In this document: piece by piece, positions 9,619-17,836 of the stretch
How the letters are laid out: each line of letters begins with the position of its first letter
How positions within the stretch are numbered: the first letter of the stretch is position 1
NCBI GenBank assembly: GCA_038106355.1
Contig: JAYODQ010000006.1
Location: forward strand, 8,271 to 72,270
Source: Poseidonia sp038106355
GTDB lineage: Archaea > Thermoplasmatota > Poseidoniia > Poseidoniales > Poseidoniaceae
Length of the DNA stretch: 64,000 nt
Direction of reading: 5' to 3'
Program-made: the position numbers and the translations under genes
The notes under the pieces: generated by a model
The model's input: the letters and a program-made list of their open reading frames with translations, nothing else
Database searches by the model: none
Told to the model about the DNA's origin: nothing

Positions 9619-10763
9619 TGCACATGGCCGAACATCATTCATTGCTTTCACCGACTTCAAAGAGGTTAAGAATTCATGACTTGGTCAAGGCACCAGAGAA
9701 CACGCCATTCGCTCAAAAAAAGAAGCACGCATGGGATGCGAAAGACCCAGCATTGGTGTACCAAACTCCTGAAGTGACTGCTGAGGGTTCCATTTGTCAA
9801 GCAGCCACGATTATTTTGCGAACCAAAGGGTGCCACTGGTGGTGGTCATCAGGTTGTACGTTTTGCGGTTACTTTAATGACACAAGGGACGACGTTACCT
9901 CAGATGACTTACATGCTCAATGGGAGGAAGCGAAGAAGAAGCTTGATCATTTTTCAGAAGTGGACATGGTTAAAGTCTATACTTCAGGTAGTTTGCTTGA
10001 AGACAGAGAAATCCCCCTCGACTTTCAAGAGACGGTCTTGAAAGACTGCCATGCACTTCAAAAGGAATTAATCATTGAAAGCCGATGTGAACAACTGACA
10101 CAAGAGAAACTCTCTTGGGCAGTATCTCACAATCCGAAGTTTACTGTTGCCATTGGCCTAGAGGCGTACGATGATGAGGTCCTTCGATTTCACGTGAACA
10201 AAGGATTCACGACAGCATCTTGGCATCGAGCAGTAGAAAATTTGAGAGCATTTGATTTACGAGTAAAAACCTACCTCATGTTCAAACCGCCCTTCATGAG
10301 TGAAGCTGACGCCCTTGACCACTCAATTTCTTGGATTTCTTCTGTCGCTCCGCTCTCGGATGAGATATCGGTGAATCCAATGAATGTTCAGAATGGAACA
10401 GTCATCGATCGACTTTATCGCAACGGCGATTATCATCCACCTTGGTTGTGGTCTCTGGTCGAAATGATTCAGCGAAGTCACTTGGCCTTGGAACAAAACA
10501 ATTCAAAAACACGGATTATCGTTCATCCAACGGCAGGAGGAAAACTTCGAGGCTCACACAATTGCGGTCAGTGCGATGCAGAGGTTGTTGCAGCCATCGA
10601 ACGATATGCAGTATCGGCATCTCTCGAAGAATTTAGTGGCCTTTCTTGTGAGTGTAAACTTCGATGGTCACTTGAGTTAGATTTGGAGCGAACGATGCCT
10701 TTGCCGTTAGGCATTTCCAAGCATCGCCGAACTTCAAAATTCGATAAACTTCGTTCACCCTAA
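9618..10763 (+). CDS. raSEA: Probable archaeosine biosynthesis radical SAM enzyme RaSEA
   Basis: 381 residues. The radical SAM cluster reads GCHWWWSSGCTFCGY, giving C-x7-C-x2-C, the unusual spacing of family TIGR01210, members of which act with ArcS to convert the preQ0-lysine tRNA adduct to archaeosine at position 15 (established knowledge, recalled). Further blocks are KVYTSGSLLE and FTVAIGLEAYDD, and a C-terminal cysteine group (HNCGQC, LSCEC). ATG 9618 overlaps the upstream stop as TGATG; the in-frame TTG at 9615 is less likely. No ArcS is visible in this window. Confidence 0.72.
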   Translation: MHMAEHHSLLSPTSKRLRIHDLVKAPENTPFAQKKKHAWDAKDPALVYQTPEVTAEGSICQAATIILRTKGCHWWWSSGCTFCGYFNDTRDDVTSDDLHAQWEEAKKKLDHFSEVDMVKVYTSGSLLEDREIPLDFQETVLKDCHALQKELIIESRCEQLTQEKLSWAVSHNPKFTVAIGLEAYDDEVLRFHVNKGFTTASWHRAVENLRAFDLRVKTYLMFKPPFMSEADALDHSISWISSVAPLSDEISVNPMNVQNGTVIDRLYRNGDYHPPWLWSLVEMIQRSHLALEQNNSKTRIIVHPTAGGKLRGSHNCGQCDAEVVAAIERYAVSASLEEFSGLSCECKLRWSLELDLERTMPLPLGISKHRRTSKFDKLRSP

Positions 10764-10859
10764 CATCAAAATTTTCCAACTCTTGCTTGAATGCCTTAAC
10801 TGAATCTTTATGGATACCCGTCAAGTGGCGTGAGCATACCTCTATGGTGAGTGAGTACG

Positions 10860-11132
10860 ATGACAGATACATCAGTTCTTCCAGACACAACCGTTGGAAA
10901 CAATGAACCAACCACGTCGAGAATGATTCTCGTGCTCATGGTCGTTGCTATTCTTGGATTTTTTGCACTTTTTTCAAATATTTTTGGCTGGGATAATATC
11001 CCACTCCTCGGCGAAATTGTACCTTTGATAGGTAACCTTGGCGGAGGGGGAATTTGGTATTACCTCCTAGGATTCATCATCGGAATTGGTGCTATTGTTG
11101 CCACTCTTGTAGGGGAGATACTTGTCGATTGA
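10860..11132 (+). CDS. Small two-helix membrane protein of unknown function
   Basis: 90 residues. Two hydrophobic segments (about residues 18-42 and 58-86) are separated by a short loop rich in Gly and Pro. I recognise no family. ATG 10860 follows ggtgagtgag; the in-frame GTG at 10851 is an alternative. It ends 9 bp before the oxidase-like membrane protein and is probably expressed with it; its size would suit a small accessory subunit (inference). Confidence 0.6.
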   Translation: MTDTSVLPDTTVGNNEPTTSRMILVLMVVAILGFFALFSNIFGWDNIPLLGEIVPLIGNLGGGGIWYYLLGFIIGIGAIVATLVGEILVD

Positions 11133-11141
11133 GGTGTTGAA

Positions 11142-13127
11142 ATGGATATTGTATTCTTCTTTGGTACCGCTCTTATTCTCGCTTTGTACTTTTTATCCCA
11201 ATTTCTTGCCAAGGGCATTGGTGAAATGAAGTCAGTATTCACTCAAATTGGATTATTTATTTTGAAAAAGAATCCACCGGGTCTTGTCGACTTATTCAAC
11301 GATGAAGACGGCAGTGGCTCAAAAACTTGGATGAATTTTGGAATGCTTTGGTTCTTTTTCGCAGGTATCCTTGGATTCCTCGTTGGCTGGCACACCTATG
11401 ACCCGACAGCACTCAATTCATTGTCGAGTGTGGGTTGGTCCTACAATGACGGCTCCGCCCTCCTTGACTTTACTGTCAACGCCCTCAACATTGCATTGTT
11501 GCTTGGTCTTGTGGGGGGAGGTATGGTGGTCGTATCTCGAAATGCAAATGGACGTTTAGCAAGCGAGTCAAATGCATCGATGGTTGCCGTTCTCATGTCG
11601 GTTCTACTCATTACCCGACTCGTTTTACCGGGATTGATGAGTATTTTTGATATCGATACATCGTCAACCGGCATCGTGATTCTTTTGCTTTCACTTGAGA
11701 CACTTGCCATTGCTGCCTTGCTCATTCCAGTTCTCATCAATCTCCTCGTGACCATTGGACAATCAAATGGTTCATCCCTTCTTACAGGCTCATGGTTTGT
11801 GATCATGGCAGTGACCGTGAAGATATTTGGATTAATGTTCATCTTCTTCGGCGAACTTGCAGACTCAACTCAAACGGTTTGGCTTGGCGAACGAGTTGCA
11901 AATGGTTGGGCGATTCTTGCTTTGTTGCTTGGAATGGGGTATTATGTTGTTCCTAAGGTCGCTGAGTCCCCAATTTGGTCACCATCGTTGAGAACGGCAA
12001 GCATGGTTCTCCTTTTTGTAACCCCAAGTGTATTCTTCATGACGTCATCAGACAGTAGCAACTTTTTGTCCAACGTCGGTGCTATCCTTCTCACCTTGTC
12101 CATGCTCCCGCTGTTTGCAGCAAGCGTGAACATCCTAATGACTGCAACCAATGGTTTTGACAAAGTGATGAATCACCCTGGCGCCCTAGCCGTCCTCTTG
12201 GCATTTTTCCTCCTGCCGTTCTTCGTGGTTGGTTCTTACTTTACCGCAATGGACGTATTCGTAGGAACAGGTGAAATGACAAGCCTTGCAGCAATTATTG
12301 ATGTTGGAGCAATGTTCACTATCGGTGGACTTGTACTTGTTGGAACGGTGTACACAACCTATCCGTTGGCCTCAGGTAAGAAATTACCATCATCATCGAC
12401 TGCCCATCTTTCGGTGTACATGATCTTCGTCGGTGGACTTGCATCAACAATTGCCTATACCATCGGGGAGTTCTCAACCATGACCGTCAATGCACTTGCT
12501 CTTGAAGATGTAACAGCAGATGTTGGTGGTTATTACCTCACCGGCTCAGTCTTGTTTTACATCCTCCCAATCGGGGCACTCTTTGCTACATTGCTCATGA
12601 TTCGAACAGGGATTTCAAGGTCAAATCAAGGAGCCATTGTTCAAGAAGCAGACATCAAATCTTACACATTGGTCTCCGGTGCCAAAACGACGATTCGGGA
12701 CCTCATCGGACGTGGAGTTGGCATTGATACTGTTCTTGTACTCGCTAAAGAAGGGGATGCCGAAGGAGGTACAACGCTCATCTCAGTTGGAGCAACGCTC
12801 CATGATGATGAAATCACAGAAATTCCAGACAAGGAAGTTGACCACCTTCTTGTCTTGCTCGCTAATCATCTCGTTGAGGAAAAGAAATCAGTTTTTGACT
12901 TGTTTCGACAATCCGATAAAGATGCAAGTGGTTCAATTGATGAACAAGAATTGATGGATATTTTCTCAGACTTGGGGCAAGACCTTTCTGCGGCACAAAC
13001 ATCAGCGTTAGTACGCAGATTTGATATCGATGGAGATGGGTCCATCAACCTCCCTGAGATGGACATTCAAATCGCACTTATCAACGCGGCATACAATGTT
13101 TCATCATCCTCCGAAGAAGAAGAATGA
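11142..13127 (+). CDS. Heme-copper-oxidase subunit I-like membrane protein with C-terminal EF-hand pair
   Basis: 661 residues. About the first 510 form some 13 hydrophobic helices; the block NGWAILALLLGMGYYVVPKVAESPIWSP (split here: YYVVPK then SPIWSPSLR) resembles the helix V-VI region of cbb3/NorB-type oxidase subunit I. Only scattered histidines (GWHTY, NHPG, TAHLS) are present and I do not find the heme and CuB ligand set, so it may not be catalytic. The soluble tail carries two canonical 12-residue EF-hand loops, residues 592-603 (DKDASGSIDEQE) and 628-639 (DIDGDGSINLPE), each with Asp at 1 and 3, Gly at 6 and Glu at 12. Family assignment of the membrane part is tentative; the EF-hands are clear. 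Confidence 0.65.
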   Translation: MDIVFFFGTALILALYFLSQFLAKGIGEMKSVFTQIGLFILKKNPPGLVDLFNDEDGSGSKTWMNFGMLWFFFAGILGFLVGWHTYDPTALNSLSSVGWSYNDGSALLDFTVNALNIALLLGLVGGGMVVVSRNANGRLASESNASMVAVLMSVLLITRLVLPGLMSIFDIDTSSTGIVILLLSLETLAIAALLIPVLINLLVTIGQSNGSSLLTGSWFVIMAVTVKIFGLMFIFFGELADSTQTVWLGERVANGWAILALLLGMGYYVVPKVAESPIWSPSLRTASMVLLFVTPSVFFMTSSDSSNFLSNVGAILLTLSMLPLFAASVNILMTATNGFDKVMNHPGALAVLLAFFLLPFFVVGSYFTAMDVFVGTGEMTSLAAIIDVGAMFTIGGLVLVGTVYTTYPLASGKKLPSSSTAHLSVYMIFVGGLASTIAYTIGEFSTMTVNALALEDVTADVGGYYLTGSVLFYILPIGALFATLLMIRTGISRSNQGAIVQEADIKSYTLVSGAKTTIRDLIGRGVGIDTVLVLAKEGDAEGGTTLISVGATLHDDEITEIPDKEVDHLLVLLANHLVEEKKSVFDLFRQSDKDASGSIDEQELMDIFSDLGQDLSAAQTSALVRRFDIDGDGSINLPEMDIQIALINAAYNVSSSSEEEE

Positions 13128-13136
13128 GGGTCTCAT

Positions 13137-14417
13137 GTGAAAATTGGTTTGGTCGGCAAACCAAATGTTGGTAAATCAACTTTCTTTAGTTCCTCAACTT
13201 TAGCGCATGTTGACATTGCGAATTATCCATTTTGTACCATTGACCCCAACATCGGCATCGCATATGTTCGTTCTCCAATGCCTTGTCCCTGTCTTCAATT
13301 GCGAGAAAAGGCTGAATCAGAAGGCCGAGGACATCAGAATCAATCCAATGAAGATCGAAAGGGTAGCATATGCCAACCCCGAACTGGCTTTTGTATAGGT
13401 CATCAACGGTTTATTCCCGTTCAACTCGTCGATGTCGCAGGTTTGGTGCCAGGGGCGCATGAAGGACGGGGAAGAGGGAATGCATTTCTGGCAGATTTAT
13501 CACACTGCGATGCATTAATTCACATTTTTGATGCATCGGGATCAACTGATATCGAAGGCCAATTTTTGGGATTTGACCAATCGTATGAGGCTATATTGCA
13601 ACGTTCAAGTGAGGATATAGAATTTTTACAAGACGAGTTAGATTCATGGATTTTCCAGATCCTTTCCGAGGGTTGGAGCCGAGGAACAAGGAGAGTTCAA
13701 TCCGAAGGTGAACGTGGTTTTGCATCTTTTTTGCTCGATAAATTAAGTGGCATAGGTGCCCAACAGTCGCACATCAATCAAACCATTCAAGACTACTTAC
13801 ACCAAGGTGGAGACGTATCTACGCCGTGGTCTCTCTCTGATGTTGAACAGAAAAAACTTGCTACCATGTTGCGTACTCGAATTTTTCCGATTGTGTATGC
13901 AGGTAATAAATGCGATAAATTCGTTGATGCAAAGAAGTTGATGCAAGATCTTCACGTTGAATTTACTCCTTGTTTATCCGATTTGGAACTTGCATTACGG
14001 AGAGCTTCAGAGTCAAAAATCATCGATTACATTCCTGGCCAACCATCATTTTTAATTCGAGACCAAGTTGATCTCAATGATGCTCAAAAGAAAGCACTCG
14101 ACCAAATGAAATCTTTGCTTGAGAAACATGGAACGACTGGGATTCTCCCGTTACTCGAACACATCATTTTTGAAATTCTCCGACAAGTTGTCGTTTTTCC
14201 AGTTCAAGATGAAAATCACTGGGTTGATGGTGAAGGACGAATTTTACCCGATGCATTCCTCGTGTCCTCAGAATCAAGTTGCAGAGAGATGGCTTACAAG
14301 GTTCACTCAGACCTTGGAGATGGTTTCATTCGAGCCATTCACGCAGTGACAAAGCGAACCATAGGTGCAGATTATGTTGTTCAACCCAACGATGTCATCA
14401 AGATTCATTCAAAATAA
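13137..14417 (+). CDS. ychF: YchF/Obg-family GTPase with TGS domain
   Basis: 426 residues. The P-loop GKPNVGKST lies at residues 7-15, DVAGLVPGAHEGRGRGNAFL is the switch II region typical of YchF, and GNKCDK is the G4 motif. The C-terminal TGS domain ends in ADYVVQPNDVIKI. The archaeal and eukaryotic members bind ribosomes; YchF itself can prefer ATP. The GTG start at 13137 is the first possible codon 9 bp after the upstream stop. The P-loop is followed by a cysteine-rich insertion (CPCLQL) that is normal for archaeal members. Confidence 0.85.
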   Translation: MKIGLVGKPNVGKSTFFSSSTLAHVDIANYPFCTIDPNIGIAYVRSPMPCPCLQLREKAESEGRGHQNQSNEDRKGSICQPRTGFCIGHQRFIPVQLVDVAGLVPGAHEGRGRGNAFLADLSHCDALIHIFDASGSTDIEGQFLGFDQSYEAILQRSSEDIEFLQDELDSWIFQILSEGWSRGTRRVQSEGERGFASFLLDKLSGIGAQQSHINQTIQDYLHQGGDVSTPWSLSDVEQKKLATMLRTRIFPIVYAGNKCDKFVDAKKLMQDLHVEFTPCLSDLELALRRASESKIIDYIPGQPSFLIRDQVDLNDAQKKALDQMKSLLEKHGTTGILPLLEHIIFEILRQVVVFPVQDENHWVDGEGRILPDAFLVSSESSCREMAYKVHSDLGDGFIRAIHAVTKRTIGADYVVQPNDVIKIHSK

Positions 14418-14804
14418 TCAATGCCCTTTAGGTCGCTCATATTTGGGGGTTAATCGAGCCATATCACCAGAGAATTTGCCTCCTCTGTAGATAAACCACA
14501 CTGGACCGAGTGCGGTTAAGAGAAGGATAAGGATGAGAAAATAGGTGCCCCATGGGTCAATATTCGAGAGATACATCATCCAGAGTGTCCATAAGATCGG
14601 AATATAAAGCAGAATGCTGTACCTCCTTGCAACAATTCCAAATCGTGCATTTGCGAGGTCTCCACTGTACATGTTGGAGGCATCCGCCTTGGACACAAGT
14701 CCCAAATCAAGGCCGCAACGAACACATACCTGTGTTTTTGGTCCATTGCCGTGAATAAATTGTTCGCGAGGGTATGTACTGGCACAGTGTCTACACGTTG
14801 GCAT
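14418..14804 (-). CDS. Zinc-ribbon protein with two membrane helices
   Basis: 128 residues. Cys4, Cys7, Cys27 and Cys30 form a C-x2-C/C-x2-C zinc ribbon, followed by two hydrophobic helices near residues 63-80 and 85-106. No enzyme family is recognised. It lies 28 bp after the pabBA gene on the same strand and its stop touches the convergent ychF stop, leaving no spacer. Probably the last gene of the long minus-strand unit. Confidence 0.68.
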   Translation of the reverse strand: MPTCRHCASTYPREQFIHGNGPKTQVCVRCGLDLGLVSKADASNMYSGDLANARFGIVARRYSILLYIPILWTLWMMYLSNIDPWGTYFLILILLLTALGPVWFIYRGGKFSGDMARLTPKYERPKGH

Positions 14805-14832
14805 TGGCTCCCCAACCTATCGGAATTGAAAC

Positions 14833-17058
14833 TCATTCTTCAACCATGCGTTTGCTGTTCAAGAAATTTGAGAAAATAATCCCTCCTGATTGGGAGCCAA
14901 CTGACTCTGGATGAAATTGCACACCATAAATAGGTAATTTTGAATGTGCTATCGACATGATTTCTCCTCTCTCATCGGTTGAAGTGATGATGAATTCATG
15001 TGCCATTTTGGGTTGTAACACAAGTGAATTGTAGCGAGTAAATTTCCAAGGTGACTGAATATTATGGAACAATCCCGTCGCATCGTGATGCATTTCACAA
15101 GGTCTTCCATGAACCGGTCCAAAAGGTGATTCAATGAGTTCAAAGCCCCCATGGAGCCCAATCGCTTGATGACCTAAACAAACCCCAAGCACAGATTGTT
15201 GGAGTTTCCCTTGGACTGCAAATTGTGCAATCTTGAAACTCAAAGATACATGTTCTGGTCGACCTGGGCCTGGACCTATAACAATAAATTTCGACTGATG
15301 ACTTGTTATCCATTGGAGGACGTCATTCTCTTTCATTTCCGAAAATGGAGGGAGACGTGCTTTGACGACATGGACTGAGTAACCTTTAGCAGTCATAGCG
15401 TGAACAATATTCATTGAAAAGGAATCTAAATTGTCAATAAAGAGAACATCTGAATTAATTTGGTCAACATTGTTGTAAACTTGTCCTGCGGGATTTTTAA
15501 TTCGCTGCCAACTCCTCTCTTTTGGCAAACTGAATATTTTGATGTGCTGCTGTGCTGCTTTTTTTGAATTTGAAATCCATCCTGCTGCATGAAGCAACGG
15601 ACTCGCCTTTTGAAATGCTTCATCAACTTCTGATTTCGGGTTCGAAGAAATAGTGATGCCCCCACCAGCAGCTATTTTTCCGTTCCAATGCGTTCCATCC
15701 AATGTTGCTTCTATGGTTCGAATGAGGATATTCCATGAGGCATTGTTGGAAAATGGATCGAACCAACCGATGGAACCAGTCCAAAATGACCGGCCTTGTT
15801 GTTCAATTTGATTGATGACATGGCAAACCATGGTTCTTGGACAACCGGTGATGGATCCACCGGGAAAAATAGCCTCAATCGTGTTTGAGGATGTCATGCC
15901 AATGTTGAGTTTCCCAGAAATTCGGCTCACAAGATGTTGAACGCTGGCGTATTGTTCAATATCAAAGCGGTCGACTTTGACGCTTCCAACTTCGCAAATG
16001 AGTCCGAGGTCATTCCTCATGAGGTCAACAAGCATACGGTGTTCAGCACGTTCTTTTTCATCATTGAGGAGCGTTGAACGAGCCAATTCGTTTTCAAATT
16101 CATCATTTCCTGTATGAATTGTACCTTTAATTGGAGCCGTGTGGACAAAATCATCAATCGATTCGAGAAGGCATTCTGGTGAACTCGAAATGAGAGATAT
16201 GCCTTCATCAATCATCTCAAAGAAGGCTGAATATGGTGCAGGATTGATATCATCTAAAGCACAAAACGTTTCCCAAGGATTGTTCTGAAGACGGCCTTCC
16301 CACATCTGACCAATATTGACTTGATACACCATCCCTGCAATAATTTGCTTTTGGACAAGCTCAATATTTTCGATATATTTCCCATCCGTTAATCGTGTAG
16401 AAAATTCCATTTGTTTGAAATCTCGAAGATTCTCTTTCTGTTTCAATTGGAAATCAAGAGGGGGATTCCAATGCGATGAGCCGATTTTAAAGATGGAAAA
16501 TTTTTGTTCAAGGCAATCGAAAATACATCCCTGTTCAACCAAGTAAAAACAAGCAAGAAGAGATCCAGTATGTGGATTGAATTGTAGATTGAGTGGTTGA
16601 GTCCATTGTACTAAGTCGTAAGACAATGCGGCAACCCAAAACGGCTGTGAGGGCAACTTTTGATGTGGAATCGAATCAAATACTGCAGTGGGGGTGATGT
16701 GCCTTAATTCATCAATCGCCTTTGATAACGCGTCAAACTTTGATCTTTGTTTGTGATACCATGCCCCATGTTTCCACTCTTCTATTTCAAGTTCAAAATT
16801 CAACACCTGTTGATTGATGTTGATGTTGGAGATGTCAATTTTTGAGTCTTGGCGCGAAGTGGGCACATCAGGTTGGCGAATCGTAGCCCTCATTCTTGGG
16901 GGGCCACATAGCAATGAAAAAGTCGCTAAGTGAGTTGGAGGTCCACCCGAGTGGAGCAGCACACAATCTGGGCTGCCAAAGCGATTGGCCTTTGCACCCA
17001 ACCAACCTTGCTCCTCCCACAAATTTTTGAGGTGTAACAAATTATGCACAATCTTCAC
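14833..17058 (-). CDS. pabBA: Aminodeoxychorismate synthase, PabB-PabA fusion
   Basis: Converts chorismate and glutamine to 4-amino-4-deoxychorismate for p-aminobenzoate. The N-terminal 500 residues are the chorismate-binding PabB part: SSSPECLL, PIKGT (lysine as in PabB, where anthranilate synthase has PIAGT), DLMRNDLG, PGGSITGCPR and AGGGITISS. The last 190 are a class I glutamine amidotransferase with GPGPGRP, the Cys nucleophile in GVCLGHQAIG and HPES. GTG at 17058 overlaps the pabC stop as GTGA; TTG at 17073 is a weaker option. Fused PabB-PabA exists elsewhere, mainly in bacteria, with varied domain order. Confidence 0.88.
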   Translation of the reverse strand: MKIVHNLLHLKNLWEEQGWLGAKANRFGSPDCVLLHSGGPPTHLATFSLLCGPPRMRATIRQPDVPTSRQDSKIDISNININQQVLNFELEIEEWKHGAWYHKQRSKFDALSKAIDELRHITPTAVFDSIPHQKLPSQPFWVAALSYDLVQWTQPLNLQFNPHTGSLLACFYLVEQGCIFDCLEQKFSIFKIGSSHWNPPLDFQLKQKENLRDFKQMEFSTRLTDGKYIENIELVQKQIIAGMVYQVNIGQMWEGRLQNNPWETFCALDDINPAPYSAFFEMIDEGISLISSSPECLLESIDDFVHTAPIKGTIHTGNDEFENELARSTLLNDEKERAEHRMLVDLMRNDLGLICEVGSVKVDRFDIEQYASVQHLVSRISGKLNIGMTSSNTIEAIFPGGSITGCPRTMVCHVINQIEQQGRSFWTGSIGWFDPFSNNASWNILIRTIEATLDGTHWNGKIAAGGGITISSNPKSEVDEAFQKASPLLHAAGWISNSKKAAQQHIKIFSLPKERSWQRIKNPAGQVYNNVDQINSDVLFIDNLDSFSMNIVHAMTAKGYSVHVVKARLPPFSEMKENDVLQWITSHQSKFIVIGPGPGRPEHVSLSFKIAQFAVQGKLQQSVLGVCLGHQAIGLHGGFELIESPFGPVHGRPCEMHHDATGLFHNIQSPWKFTRYNSLVLQPKMAHEFIITSTDERGEIMSIAHSKLPIYGVQFHPESVGSQSGGIIFSNFLNSKRMVEE

Positions 17059-17825
17059 CCCAGTGAATACCAAGATTCCTTGTTGGATTGATGCTGATTG
17101 TAAAGTTGTTGAATTTGATGTGTTATGCTTTGGCTTGAACCAATTGGAATGGAGTCGATTTCAAGGATCTGGGCAAAACCCACACCAGTACCACTAACAA
17201 ATAGTTCTCGACATCTCCGAACCATTCGCTCAGTTAAGCGACCCGATTGAATGGCAAATCCATGCTCGCTCAACTCTTTCTTGATCGCATCGAAGGTAAT
17301 GCTTGCAACTCCGCCTGATTGATGAGATGCCATCCAAATCACACCATCCTCCGAAATGAGGAGAGGAGTCGCACGGTCTGCATCAACAACATTGTTTTCA
17401 TGCATGAACAAAGCGATATCAAATTGATGTTGATGTGCGATGTCTCGAGCCTCAAGATATGGCCTCCAGTCTCCATGTTTACATCCGGTGATTGAACCGG
17501 GCCAACGTGGCGCAGCAATACTCATGGCCCGTAGATAAGGTCGATGAGGTGGCAGCGGCCGTGTTGTCGTTTGAACAACTCCATCAAATTGGACTTCGAT
17601 CTTGACCAATTCATAGGCTTTGTATGGTTGACCTTGGTCATTGAAGAGTGGTTGAAGTTGTTTGAAAACATCCGATTCAAGTGTGTGAGGCAATTGTATT
17701 CCCAACCGGTCTGCATGTTGTTTCATTCGAAGAAAATGGAGGTGCCCATCCAACAGATTTCCACACCCATCCCACACGCATGTCGTAAACACTGCGTCGA
17801 CAGGTTGCTTCTGCGCATGAGTCAT
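17055..17825 (-). CDS. pabC: Aminodeoxychorismate lyase-like class IV aminotransferase
   Basis: 256 residues of the PLP-dependent class IV fold (PabC, IlvE and D-amino acid aminotransferase share it). It shows LDGHLHFLRM, a conserved arginine-rich segment (TTRPLPPHRPYL), KHGDWRPYLEAR where the lysine would hold PLP, and GTGVGFAQILEI near the end. Position next to pabBA makes release of p-aminobenzoate from aminodeoxychorismate the best reading. ATG 17825 is preceded by gagg at a good distance; a TTG at 17840 overlapping the upstream stop is also possible. Confidence 0.8.
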   Translation of the reverse strand: MTHAQKQPVDAVFTTCVWDGCGNLLDGHLHFLRMKQHADRLGIQLPHTLESDVFKQLQPLFNDQGQPYKAYELVKIEVQFDGVVQTTTRPLPPHRPYLRAMSIAAPRWPGSITGCKHGDWRPYLEARDIAHQHQFDIALFMHENNVVDADRATPLLISEDGVIWMASHQSGGVASITFDAIKKELSEHGFAIQSGRLTERMVRRCRELFVSGTGVGFAQILEIDSIPIGSSQSITHQIQQLYNQHQSNKESWYSLG

Positions 17826-17836
17826 TGAGTAGGGCC

